A stretch of DNA of 15,179 bases from CALWRM01 sp050309765 (GTDB taxonomy: Bacteria > Bacillota > Clostridia > Christensenellales > UBA1750). Within the stretch, counting starts at the first letter, position 1. Each line of letters opens with the position of its first letter. Under the pieces are notes generated by a model, which worked only from the letters and a program-made list of their open reading frames with translations, ran no database searches and had not been told where the DNA came from. The position numbers were made by a program, and so were the translations under genes. This document shows, one piece after another, positions 6,563 through 13,316 of the stretch. The DNA is taken from NCBI GenBank assembly GCA_050309765.1, contig JBNRMU010000104.1, forward strand, positions 1 to 15,179, in the 5' to 3' direction.

Positions 6563-7838
6563 ATTCCGCGTCCAATCTTTCGGTATCGAATCGCTCCAGG
6601 ATCATGTCACGTCCCTGCGCATCGTTAAGCACGGCATGCGCCTGCGCGTACTCGATGCTGCGCTTCATCTCCTGCAGGCTGTCCGCCAGGAGGAAGAAGG
6701 CAAACGCCCGCTGCTGGGTGGTGCCCGTCTGCTCCACGGTCATGCCGGGCGTCTTGGAGACGATCACCTTTTCCACCCCCGCGCGCTGCATTTGGCCTGT
6801 GTACCCGATCCTTTCGATCCGCCCCGCCTTTGCGTACAGGCTCAGGTTCCCGCACAGCCTGGGAAAGTAAGGGTCGTCCCTTCCGAGATCGCCCTCCATT
6901 TTCCCCGTCAGGGCAAAGCTAAGCATCATCTTCAGGTAATTGACGCCGTTCACCGCTTCGATGATATTCTGGTCGTTGCCTCCGCCGACGCGAAGGTTCA
7001 TCTCAAAGAAAAAGAAGCCTTCCTCGTTGCGGATGCCCTGCACAGAACACACGCCGTTTATAACGCCGATGCCCGGCAGCATCCGGCGCAGCTTCGCATC
7101 TACCTCACGCACGTACTCGTCCAGCCGCATGGATGGAGCAAGGCTGAAGATGCGCAAACAGTCCTCCCTCTGGGCACGCATCAGGTATTTATCCTTTAAA
7201 AGCGACAGGCTAGCATAGCCGTCCTTGATCGTATAGATGGCGCCGAACTCCTGACCGAAAACGTATTCCTCCACGATGACTTCCCCGCTGGCAGACGCCT
7301 GCAGGGCCTGCGCGACGGCCCACCGCAGTTCTTCTGCGTTTCGGCACAGGTGCAGCCCCTTTCTGCCGGCCCCGTCCACAGGCTTTACGACCAGAGGAAA
7401 GCGAAGCGTCTTGAGCCGTTCTTCATCCAAGGGACCGGTCAGGCAGAAATAGCGCGGCGTTTTCAGGCCGTACTGCCGACAGATCTCCTTGAAGCTGCGC
7501 TTGTTCTGCGTCAGGCGCAGCACTTCCTCCGGCGCATAAAAGGGCAGCGATAAGCCTTTGGCGATCCGGCAGGCGGCGATGGTGCGAAACTCGCTGTAGC
7601 CGGCGAACACGCCGTCGATGCGCGCGCCTGTGCACATCTTGGCGATTTGTTCGGTCTTGGAATAATCGATCGTCCAGGCCTCATCGGCCAGATTCTTGGC
7701 GAGGGTTTTGTCCGAAGGCTCGTTTGCGTCCACGGCGATCACGTACACGCCAAGCTCGTGCGCGGTTTGCACGATTGGGGCGTCGCTCGCGTCCGAACCG
7801 ATCAAAAGCAGCCGCTTTCCCTTCAGTTGTTCGTACAT
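6561..7838 (-). CDS. ATP-grasp domain ligase, carbamoyl-phosphate synthase / biotin carboxylase-like
   Basis: This 425-residue cytoplasmic protein joins a carboxylate to an amine or other nucleophile through an acyl phosphate; the substrate is unknown. An N-terminal Rossmann-like preATP-grasp domain begins LLLIGSDASDAPIV (10-23) with VYVIAVDAN (31-39). The ATP-grasp core shows FPLVVKPVDGAGRKG (147-161, Lys152), VIVEEYVFGQEFG (187-199, adenine-contact Glu190/191) and FFFFEMNLRVGGG (275-287) with the metal-binding Glu279 and Asn281. This is the layout of dipeptide-ligase-like and polysaccharide-linked ATP-grasp enzymes, not PurK or PurD, which have fixed lengths and neighbours. A GGGGGA SD lies about 9 bases before the ATG. 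The gene follows the thioredoxin terminator, and I could not find a convincing promoter in the 50 bases between them. Confidence 0.83.
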   Translation of the reverse strand: MYEQLKGKRLLLIGSDASDAPIVQTAHELGVYVIAVDANEPSDKTLAKNLADEAWTIDYSKTEQIAKMCTGARIDGVFAGYSEFRTIAACRIAKGLSLPFYAPEEVLRLTQNKRSFKEICRQYGLKTPRYFCLTGPLDEERLKTLRFPLVVKPVDGAGRKGLHLCRNAEELRWAVAQALQASASGEVIVEEYVFGQEFGAIYTIKDGYASLSLLKDKYLMRAQREDCLRIFSLAPSMRLDEYVREVDAKLRRMLPGIGVINGVCSVQGIRNEEGFFFFEMNLRVGGGNDQNIIEAVNGVNYLKMMLSFALTGKMEGDLGRDDPYFPRLCGNLSLYAKAGRIERIGYTGQMQRAGVEKVIVSKTPGMTVEQTGTTQQRAFAFFLLADSLQEMKRSIEYAQAHAVLNDAQGRDMILERFDTERLDAE

Positions 7839-7891
7839 GCTGTGCCATCCCCCGTCTGTTCATCTGTTATGTCGGGAACCAACGCTTGAAG

Positions 7892-7925
7892 AAAAGCGGC
7901 ATATCCCATCGGGTATACCGCTTTT
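7892..7925 (-). terminator. Intrinsic terminator after the thioredoxin gene
   Basis: An 8-bp outer stem (7892-7899 with 7918-7925, AAAAGCGG / CCGCTTTT) continues inward through a wobble, 3 A-T pairs, a bulge and a CCC/GGG pairing. On the - strand it ends in CTTTTCTTC. It lies 20 bases after the thioredoxin stop. Confidence 0.75.
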
Positions 7926-7944
7926 GCAAACGTCTGTGGTTTTA

Positions 7945-8280
7945 TCAGCCCTCGAGGAACTTTTCCAGCATGGGCTTGGGCAGGGCGCCCATGGTTTTGT
8001 TGACCAGCTGGCCGTCCTTGTACAGCAGCAGCGTGGGGATGGACATAATGCCAAAGCGGCGGGCCAGCTCGGGCTGGGCGTCCACGTCCACCTTGCAGAC
8101 CTTGAGCGCGCCGCCCTTTTCCGCCGCCACCTGGTCGATGATGGGCGCCAGCATGCGGCAGGGGCCGCACCAGCTTGCCCAGAAGTCCACCAGTACGGTG
8201 CCTTCGCTTTTTTCTACCTTCTGATCAAAATCCGCCGCGTTCTCGATGTGGGTCACGTATTCATTTGCCATTTTACTCAT
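7945..8280 (-). CDS. trxA: Thioredoxin
   Basis: This 111-residue single-domain protein has the classic thioredoxin fold order: VLVDFWASWCGPCRML (29-44) with active-site Cys38 and Cys41, the buried aspartate near residue 32, and the cis-proline loop SIPTLL (80-85, Pro82). It reduces protein disulfides in the cytoplasm and is itself reduced by thioredoxin reductase, which is not in the window. Two starts are possible: ATG 8280, overlapping the preceding rseC-like stop by 8 bases, and ATG 8271, just after that stop with a GAGG SD at good spacing. The shorter form would begin MANEYVTHI, a typical thioredoxin N-terminus. Overlap or near-contact with the upstream gene indicates translational coupling in one operon. 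Confidence 0.95.
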   Translation of the reverse strand: MSKMANEYVTHIENAADFDQKVEKSEGTVLVDFWASWCGPCRMLAPIIDQVAAEKGGALKVCKVDVDAQPELARRFGIMSIPTLLLYKDGQLVNKTMGALPKPMLEKFLEG

Positions 8281-8719
8281 CCTCGCTTTCCTGTGTTTGT
8301 TCTTTGTAGATTCTTTTTACCTGCGGCATATAGCCGCCGTGTTTTTTGCGGCCCGGCTCCGTCAGACGGATGGCCAAAAAGCCCAGCGCCGCCAGCAGCG
8401 CCCCAAGGCCCAGGGCGTACAGATCGCCGTTGCCGGAAAGGCCCAGCCAACCGGCCAACTGTTTGCCGAGGAAAAGCCCCGCAAGCAGCAGCACCAGCGG
8501 CACGCCGTAGGCCAGCACCGAGGCTTTCAGCAGCGTGCCCTCTGACAGCTCCACCTCAACCAGGTCGCCGATCTGCGCGTCCTCGCTGCGCTTCATCTCC
8601 ATGAGCATTTTCTCGCGGGCGCGCTCGCACTCGCCGCACTTTTCGCACATGGGCGAACGCTCGAATTCAACGGTCATGGTCTCTCCCATGATCTGTCTGA
8701 CGATTCCTTTTTCTTCCAT
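8273..8719 (-). CDS. RseC/MucC-family redox-associated membrane protein
   Basis: This 148-residue protein has the RseC layout: a small N-terminal soluble domain with a C-x2-C-x2-C cluster (Cys25, 28, 31 in MCEKCGEC), a beta-rich stretch with a GDLVEVELSEGTLLKAS block (51-67), and two membrane segments at about 67-90 and 99-118. In Proteobacteria RseC acts in SoxR reduction and sigma-E control; in Clostridia its role is unclear, and a cysteine-linked electron-transfer or membrane redox-sensing role is inferred. The longest frame begins at a TTG (8731) that is itself part of the SD, TTGGAGAG, so ATG 8719 is the real start. It lies 28 bases after the tcdA-like gene and overlaps or touches thioredoxin, which fits a shared redox function. 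Confidence 0.82.
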   Translation of the reverse strand: MEEKGIVRQIMGETMTVEFERSPMCEKCGECERAREKMLMEMKRSEDAQIGDLVEVELSEGTLLKASVLAYGVPLVLLLAGLFLGKQLAGWLGLSGNGDLYALGLGALLAALGFLAIRLTEPGRKKHGGYMPQVKRIYKEQTQESEDE

Positions 8720-8747
8720 TGTTCTCTCCAATAGCGACTTTTCTCGA

Positions 8748-9449
8748 TCACATCAGGATGCGCCGGCAGATTTCCCCTGCCAGCACCAGCCCCGCGGCCG
8801 GCGGCACGAAGCCGATGGACCCGGGGATGCGGTGGCCGTCCTCCTCAAGGTCGACCTGCATCGGCATTTCCAGCGAACAGACCACCGGCAGGGCCTTTAC
8901 CTGCATTTTGCGCAGGCGTGAGCGCACCGCCCGCGCCAAGCCGTCCTGGCTGGTCTCATAGATATCCATCACCCGAAAGGCCGAGGCGTCCAGCCGGTTG
9001 CCCGCGCCCATCGAGGATACGATGGGAAGCCCCGTCTGCGTGCAGTACGCGATCAGCGCGCACTTGGCGGCTACATCGTCGATGCAGTCCGCCACAAAGC
9101 CGACACCTTGCAGCAGCTCCGGCATGTTCTCCTCCGCAGCCTTGACCTTTTTCAGGTGCAGGTTCAGCTGCGGGTTGATCGCAAGCAGCATGTCCGCCGC
9201 GGCGTCGATCTTGTCGCGGCCGAGATTTTGCACCGTTGCCACCATCTGCCGATTCAGGTTGGTGACGGAAACGACGTCAAAATCGATCAGCGTCATTTCG
9301 CCCACGCCGCTGCGGCACAGCGCCCAGGCAGCCGCGCCGCCAACACCGCCGACGCCAAACACCGCAACGTGCGCCTTGGTAAGCTTATCAAGGCCTTCTT
9401 TTCCGATGAGGGCCTGTGTCCGCTGCAGCCACTGCGTCTGTGTCGTCAC
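8748..9449 (-). CDS. tcdA: ThiF/E1-like enzyme, probable tRNA t6A dehydratase (TcdA)
   Basis: At 233 residues it has the E1-like adenylating fold: FGVGGVGGAAAWALCRSG (31-48, nucleotide-binding G-x-GGVG), LIDFDVV (54-60), the TNLNRQ motif (63-68) that contacts ATP, GRDK (77-80) and VADCIDD (119-125, metal-binding Asp). TcdA cyclises N6-threonylcarbamoyladenosine at position 37 of ANN-decoding tRNAs using ATP. The short form, without a ubiquitin-like partner gene beside it, fits TcdA better than ThiF or MoeB. Start is GTG 9449, preceded by GGGGAAAGG. Extending to an ATG at 9536 would run through the -10 box and end in the spacer of the promoter at 9515-9543. It is the first gene of the tcdA-rseC-trxA unit and is divergent from hisS. 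Confidence 0.85.
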   Translation of the reverse strand: MTTQTQWLQRTQALIGKEGLDKLTKAHVAVFGVGGVGGAAAWALCRSGVGEMTLIDFDVVSVTNLNRQMVATVQNLGRDKIDAAADMLLAINPQLNLHLKKVKAAEENMPELLQGVGFVADCIDDVAAKCALIAYCTQTGLPIVSSMGAGNRLDASAFRVMDIYETSQDGLARAVRSRLRKMQVKALPVVCSLEMPMQVDLEEDGHRIPGSIGFVPPAAGLVLAGEICRRILM

Positions 9450-9514
9450 GCCAAATACCTTTCCCCGTTTGCAGTATGCCCCGCCCGCCTCAAGGCAAAA
9501 CAGAGGCTTTTTTA

Positions 9515-9543
9515 AGTATACCAGATTTCGCGTCATCTGTGAA
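9515..9543 (-). promoter_or_regulatory. Promoter for the tcdA-rseC-trxA unit
   Basis: On the - strand TTCACA (9538-9543), 17 bases, then TATACT (9515-9520). Transcription would begin near 9508, about 60 bases before the GTG start. Confidence 0.7.
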
Positions 9544-9587
9544 CAGGCCTTTTGGTGGCTAAAACGTCTGCGCGCGCGTTATTTTGT

Positions 9588-9617
9588 TTGACAAGCCCCC
9601 ATTGGGCGCACTATACT
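9588..9617 (+). promoter_or_regulatory. Promoter for hisS-aspS
   Basis: A perfect TTGACA (9588-9593), an 18-base spacer and TATACT (9612-9617). The leader to the ATG at 9649 is about 25 bases and carries only a GGGAGG SD, leaving no space for a T-box. Confidence 0.8.
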
Positions 9618-9648
9618 TAAATTTAGCTTCAATCGGGAGGTTTTTTCT

Positions 9649-10905
9649 ATGATCCAAGCACCCAGAGGCACAAAGGACGTTCTTCCCGGCGAAAGCGCCG
9701 CCTGGCAGGTCATGGAGCGCGTGATGCGCGAAACCTGCAAGGTTGCCGGCTATCGCGAGATCCGCACGCCTGCCTTCGAGCACACCGAGCTGTTCCAGCG
9801 CGGCGTGGGCGATACCACGGATGTGGTGCAGAAGGAAATGTACACTTTTGAAGATAAGGGCGGCCGTTCCATTACCCTAAAGCCCGAGGGCACCGCGGGC
9901 GCAGCCAGGCTTTTTATCGAGCATGGCTTGTTCAACGAGCCCATGCCGCTCAAGATGTATTATCTGTATTGCCCGGTCTTTCGCTATGAAGCGCCGCAGT
10001 CCGGCCGCCTGCGTGAACACCACCAGTTCGGCATCGAGGTCTTCGGCGCCAAGGAGCCGACCATGGACGCCGAGGTGATCCGCCTGGCCATGACCGTGGT
10101 TGAAAAGCTGGGCATCACCAGCCTGAGGCTGTTTATCAACTCCATCGGTTGCCCTAAGTGCCGTCCCAAATACCAGCAGGCTTTGCGCGATTTTCTGCGG
10201 CCCAAGCTCCCGGACCTTTGCGCCACCTGCCGCACCCGCTTTGAGAAGAACCCGCTGCGCATCCTCGACTGCAAGGTCCCTTCCTGCAAGGAACTGGTGC
10301 AGGGTGCGCCCACCATTTTGGATTACCTCTGCGACGAGTGCAGGGATCACTTTGAGCAGGTCAAGCAGATTCTGTCCGGCATAGGCGTTGAGTATAGCGT
10401 GGACCCCGGCCTTGTGCGCGGGCTGGACTACTACACCAAGACGGTGTTCGAGATCATGGCCCCCCTGGCGGACGGCCAGATGCTGACCGCCTGCGCCGGC
10501 GGGCGTTACGACGGTCTGGTCGAAACCGTGGGCGGCCCCGCCATGCCGGGCATCGGCTTTGGCATGGGCATGGAGCGCATGCTCCTGTTCCAGCAGGCGC
10601 AAAACCTTACGCCGGAAGCGGAGCCGCTGTACAAGGTGTTCATCGCCTCCATGGGCAGAGATGCAGCGCTGGAGGCCTTCAAGCTCACCCAGGCCCTGCG
10701 CCAAAGGGGCGTTTCCTGCGATATGGATCACCTTTCCCGCAGTCTCAAGGCGCAGTTCAAGTACGCCGGCAAGCTGAACCCCGAGTATGTCGTCATCCTT
10801 GGCGGCGACGAGCTTGCCATGGGCAAGTATAAACTGCGCAACATGGCAACGCGCGAGGAGGAGCTGCTCACAAAGGACGAGCTGCTTTCCCGTCTCTGCG
10901 ATTGA
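9649..10905 (+). CDS. hisS: Histidyl-tRNA synthetase
   Basis: This 418-residue class II aminoacyl-tRNA synthetase charges tRNA-His in the cytoplasm. Visible motifs in order: APRGTKDVLPGE (4-15), motif 1 region ending RTPAFEHTELF (39-49), the LKPEGTAGAAR stretch (77-87), motif 2 VFRYEAPQSGRLREHHQFG (110-128), the histidine-specific RGLDYYTKTVFE (257-268) and motif 3 GGRYDGLVETVGG with GIGFGMGMER (284-310), followed by the anticodon-binding domain with LKAQFKYAG (366-374). The central insertion holds cysteines in pairs (168/171, 191/194, 208/213, 228/231), suggesting a metal site. The ATG follows GGGAGG by 8 bases. aspS follows after 49 bases, the common Bacillota arrangement. Confidence 0.97.
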   Translation: MIQAPRGTKDVLPGESAAWQVMERVMRETCKVAGYREIRTPAFEHTELFQRGVGDTTDVVQKEMYTFEDKGGRSITLKPEGTAGAARLFIEHGLFNEPMPLKMYYLYCPVFRYEAPQSGRLREHHQFGIEVFGAKEPTMDAEVIRLAMTVVEKLGITSLRLFINSIGCPKCRPKYQQALRDFLRPKLPDLCATCRTRFEKNPLRILDCKVPSCKELVQGAPTILDYLCDECRDHFEQVKQILSGIGVEYSVDPGLVRGLDYYTKTVFEIMAPLADGQMLTACAGGRYDGLVETVGGPAMPGIGFGMGMERMLLFQQAQNLTPEAEPLYKVFIASMGRDAALEAFKLTQALRQRGVSCDMDHLSRSLKAQFKYAGKLNPEYVVILGGDELAMGKYKLRNMATREEELLTKDELLSRLCD

Positions 10906-10954
10906 GCGAACAATAAAAAATACGTCAAGTTCAGATAGAAAGGGCAAGATTGCT

Positions 10955-12751
10955 ATGAGTACTAAAGCATTTTCCCGCAGCGACTATTGCGGCGAGCTTT
11001 CCGCCGCGGACGTGGGACGCAAGGTCTCCCTCTGTGGTTGGGTACAGCGCACCCGCAATCTGGGCGGACTCATCTTTGTCTGGCTGCGCGATAAGACCGG
11101 CCTTGTACAGCTGGTGTTCGACGCCACTGTGTGCGGAAACGACGTCTTTTCCGTGGGTGAAAGCCTGCGCGGCGAATACGTTGTCTGCGCGCAGGGCGAT
11201 GTGCGCCTGCGCGACGCCGCCGCGGTCAACGAAAAGCTCAAGACCGGCCAGATCGAGGTGTTTGTCAGCGGCTGCAGCCTGCTCAACCAGGCCGCGACGC
11301 CGCCCATCTACATCGACGACGACCATCCCGACGAGAGCGAGACCGTGCGCCTTAAGTACCGCTATCTGGAGCTGCGCAAACCCTCCGTGCAGAACATGCT
11401 CAAAACCCGCAGCCTGCTCATGCAGACGCTGCGAAGCTATATGTTCACCCAGCGCTTTACAGAAGTGGAAACGCCCATCCTCACCAAGTCCACACCCGAA
11501 GGCGCTAGGGACTATCTGGTGCCCTCCCGCGTGCATCCCGGCGAGTTTTACGCCCTGCCGCAGAGTCCGCAGATCTACAAGCAGCTTTTGATGCTGGGCG
11601 GCACCGACCGCTATTTTCAGCTGGCCAGGTGCTTCCGCGATGAGGACTCCCGCGCGGACAGGCAGCCGGAGTTCACCCAGTGCGATATGGAGATGTCCTT
11701 CGTCACGGAAACGGATATCCAGACCGTGGTCGAGGGCGCCTTTAAGGAAATCTTCAAGGCCATCAAAAATGCCGACATCTCCCTGCCGCTGGAACGCATC
11801 ACCTGGCGCGACGCCATGGAGCAGTACGGCTCCGACAAGCCCGACCGCCGTTTCGACTTAAAGCTTCAAAACGTGTCCGACTGGGCCAGGGACTGCGGTT
11901 TTTCCGTGTTTGAAAACGCCGTGGCCGCCGGCGGCAGCGTGCGCGGCATCAATGTCAAGGGCAAGGCGAAGAACCTCTCCCGCAAGGAGATCGACGCCCT
12001 GGGCGAGTTCGTCAAGACCTTCAAGGCCAAGGGCCTTGCCTGGATGACCCTGAGCGAACAGGGCGTAAAATCGCCCTTCTTAAAGTTCCTTTCCGAAGAG
12101 AAGGCGGCCGAGCTGCAAAAGCGCATGGGCGCAGAAGCCGGCGACGCGCTCTTCTTCGTTGCGGATAAGGACGCCGTGGTCTTCCAGGCCCTGGGCCAGC
12201 TGCGCCTGGAGATCGCCCGCAAGCTGGATCTGATCGACAAGTCCCGCTACGACCTGTTCTGGGTGACCGAGTTCCCCCTGCTGGAGTGGGACGACGACGA
12301 GCAGCGCTACGTGGCCATGCATCACCCCTTCACCTCCCCCATGGACGAGGACATCCCGCTGATGCAGTCCGATCCCGGCAAGGTGCGTGCCAAGTCCTAC
12401 GACCTGGTGATGAACGGCGTGGAGATGGGCTCCGGCTCCATCCGCATCCACGACCCGGAAGTGCAGGAGAAGATGTTCAACATGATCGGCTTCAGCCACG
12501 AGGAAGCCTGGAACCGCTTCGGCTTCATGCTGGAGGCCTTCAAGTACGGCGTGCCCCCGCATGGCGGTTTCGCCTTCGGCGTGGACCGCGTGATGATGAT
12601 CCTGACCGGCGCGCAGTCCCTGCGCGATGTGCTCGCCTTCCCCAAGGCCAGCAACGGCAGCTGCCTGATGATGGAAACGCCCTCCGCGGTGCAGAAGGAT
12701 CAGCTGGACCTGCTCGGCATCGAAGTAAAGCCGCAGGCAAAGGCCGAATAA
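10955..12751 (+). CDS. aspS: Aspartyl-tRNA synthetase
   Basis: This 598-residue class II enzyme is the usual bacterial length, with an N-terminal OB-fold anticodon domain (about 15-110), catalytic core, and the bacterial GAD-type insertion (about 290-430). Landmarks are GWVQRTRNLGGLIF (28-41), YRYLELRKP (136-143), PEGARDYLVPSR (181-192), motif 2 FQLARCFRDEDSRADRQPEFTQ split around residues 221-242, and the C-terminal motif 3 block GGFAFGVDRVMMIL. It charges tRNA-Asp; whether it also mischarges tRNA-Asn cannot be decided here. A Trp (43) replaces the usual Asp in the F-x-D-LRD motif of the OB fold. The start is the ATG after GAAAGGG, beginning MSTKAFSRSDYCGEL, not the in-frame codons inside hisS. 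It ends at a shared terminator. Confidence 0.97.
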   Translation: MSTKAFSRSDYCGELSAADVGRKVSLCGWVQRTRNLGGLIFVWLRDKTGLVQLVFDATVCGNDVFSVGESLRGEYVVCAQGDVRLRDAAAVNEKLKTGQIEVFVSGCSLLNQAATPPIYIDDDHPDESETVRLKYRYLELRKPSVQNMLKTRSLLMQTLRSYMFTQRFTEVETPILTKSTPEGARDYLVPSRVHPGEFYALPQSPQIYKQLLMLGGTDRYFQLARCFRDEDSRADRQPEFTQCDMEMSFVTETDIQTVVEGAFKEIFKAIKNADISLPLERITWRDAMEQYGSDKPDRRFDLKLQNVSDWARDCGFSVFENAVAAGGSVRGINVKGKAKNLSRKEIDALGEFVKTFKAKGLAWMTLSEQGVKSPFLKFLSEEKAAELQKRMGAEAGDALFFVADKDAVVFQALGQLRLEIARKLDLIDKSRYDLFWVTEFPLLEWDDDEQRYVAMHHPFTSPMDEDIPLMQSDPGKVRAKSYDLVMNGVEMGSGSIRIHDPEVQEKMFNMIGFSHEEAWNRFGFMLEAFKYGVPPHGGFAFGVDRVMMILTGAQSLRDVLAFPKASNGSCLMMETPSAVQKDQLDLLGIEVKPQAKAE

Positions 12752-12762
12752 CTACGCAAGGC

Positions 12763-12798
12763 AAAAGGCCGGCGCATGATTTGTGCGTCGGCCTTTTT
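12763..12798. terminator. Bidirectional terminator between aspS and the HExxH gene
   Basis: A 13-14 bp stem (12763-12776 with 12784-12797, one wobble) with a 7-base loop is followed by T-runs on both strands. It lies 11 bases after the aspS stop and 11 bases after the opposing stop. Confidence 0.92.
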
Positions 12799-12808
12799 GT
12801 GTTCTTAT

Positions 12809-13270
12809 TCATTTAATGCTTTTGAGCCCGTCGTATAGCTCGTCAAAGGATTTCATCCCCCGGCAGCGGCCATAGGAAAGCTGTCTGTTTTCGCCAAACT
12901 CCAGCAGGAAGCACTTGGTAAGCTCCTCCACCGTCTGCTCCAGGGCGACGAAAAACTGCCGATAGGCAAAGTCGTAGGCCTGCGTCCCTTCCTCATAGCC
13001 GCTGACGATCAGGGATTCCGTCACCTGATCCAAGGGATAGAGCTTGATGTGCATCAGCTCGTGCACGATCACCTCTTCCAGATTCTCCTGCTTGGGATTT
13101 ATGAGGTTCAGCCGCAGAATCGCCTTGCAGTCATCGCAGTCGATCTTGAAATCGCCTGTCTTGGGCCAAGCTGGGTCGTCCACAAATTCCAGCTTTACAT
13201 CCCAGGCGGGCGTAATGCGCAGCTTTTTACAATACTTTTCAAATAATGACAACGCTTCTTCCCTATTCAT
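12809..13270 (-). CDS. Small HExxH putative zinc metalloprotease
   Basis: I do not recognise the exact family of this 153-residue soluble protein. It contains EEVIVHELMHIKLYP (65-79), a HExxH zinc-protease signature (His70, Glu71, His74) on a predicted helix, preceded by FKIDCDDCKAILRLNLIN (41-58) with a C-x2-C pair leading into a beta strand, as in SprT-like and phage-type minimal metallopeptidases. The third metal ligand is not obvious; acidic residues near 84-93 (VTESL...EE) are candidates. A long amphipathic region follows (about 96-125). No signal peptide or membrane segment is present. ATG is supported by an AGAGGGG SD. It lies 46 bases after the peptidase E-like gene on the same strand, so the two are probably cotranscribed. 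Confidence 0.68.
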   Translation of the reverse strand: MNREEALSLFEKYCKKLRITPAWDVKLEFVDDPAWPKTGDFKIDCDDCKAILRLNLINPKQENLEEVIVHELMHIKLYPLDQVTESLIVSGYEEGTQAYDFAYRQFFVALEQTVEELTKCFLLEFGENRQLSYGRCRGMKSFDELYDGLKSIK

Positions 13271-13316
13271 GCTCTATCCCCTCTTTCCAGTACTTCTTTG
13301 GGGGGAGGGCCGCCGT

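Noticed and set aside
5791..6870. 359-codon + strand frame overlapping the glycosyltransferase and running into the ATP-grasp gene
   Set aside because: It crosses a strong bidirectional terminator, is out of frame with the GT2 motifs and is rich in Arg/Ala/Pro, as expected of a shadow frame.
9487..9513. GCCTC / GAGGC repeat followed by six T on the + strand, terminator-like
   Set aside because: No + strand gene ends there, the stem is only 5 bp with an 11-base loop, and it lies in the predicted tcdA leader on the other strand.
9450..9648. T-box or other riboswitch before hisS
   Set aside because: No T-box core or antiterminator bulge is seen, and the promoter position leaves a leader of about 25 bases.
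9877..10947. 356-codon - strand frame opposite hisS
   Set aside because: It is antisense to a complete HisRS with all class II motifs, with no promoter, SD or recognisable domain; such frames are common in GC-rich DNA.
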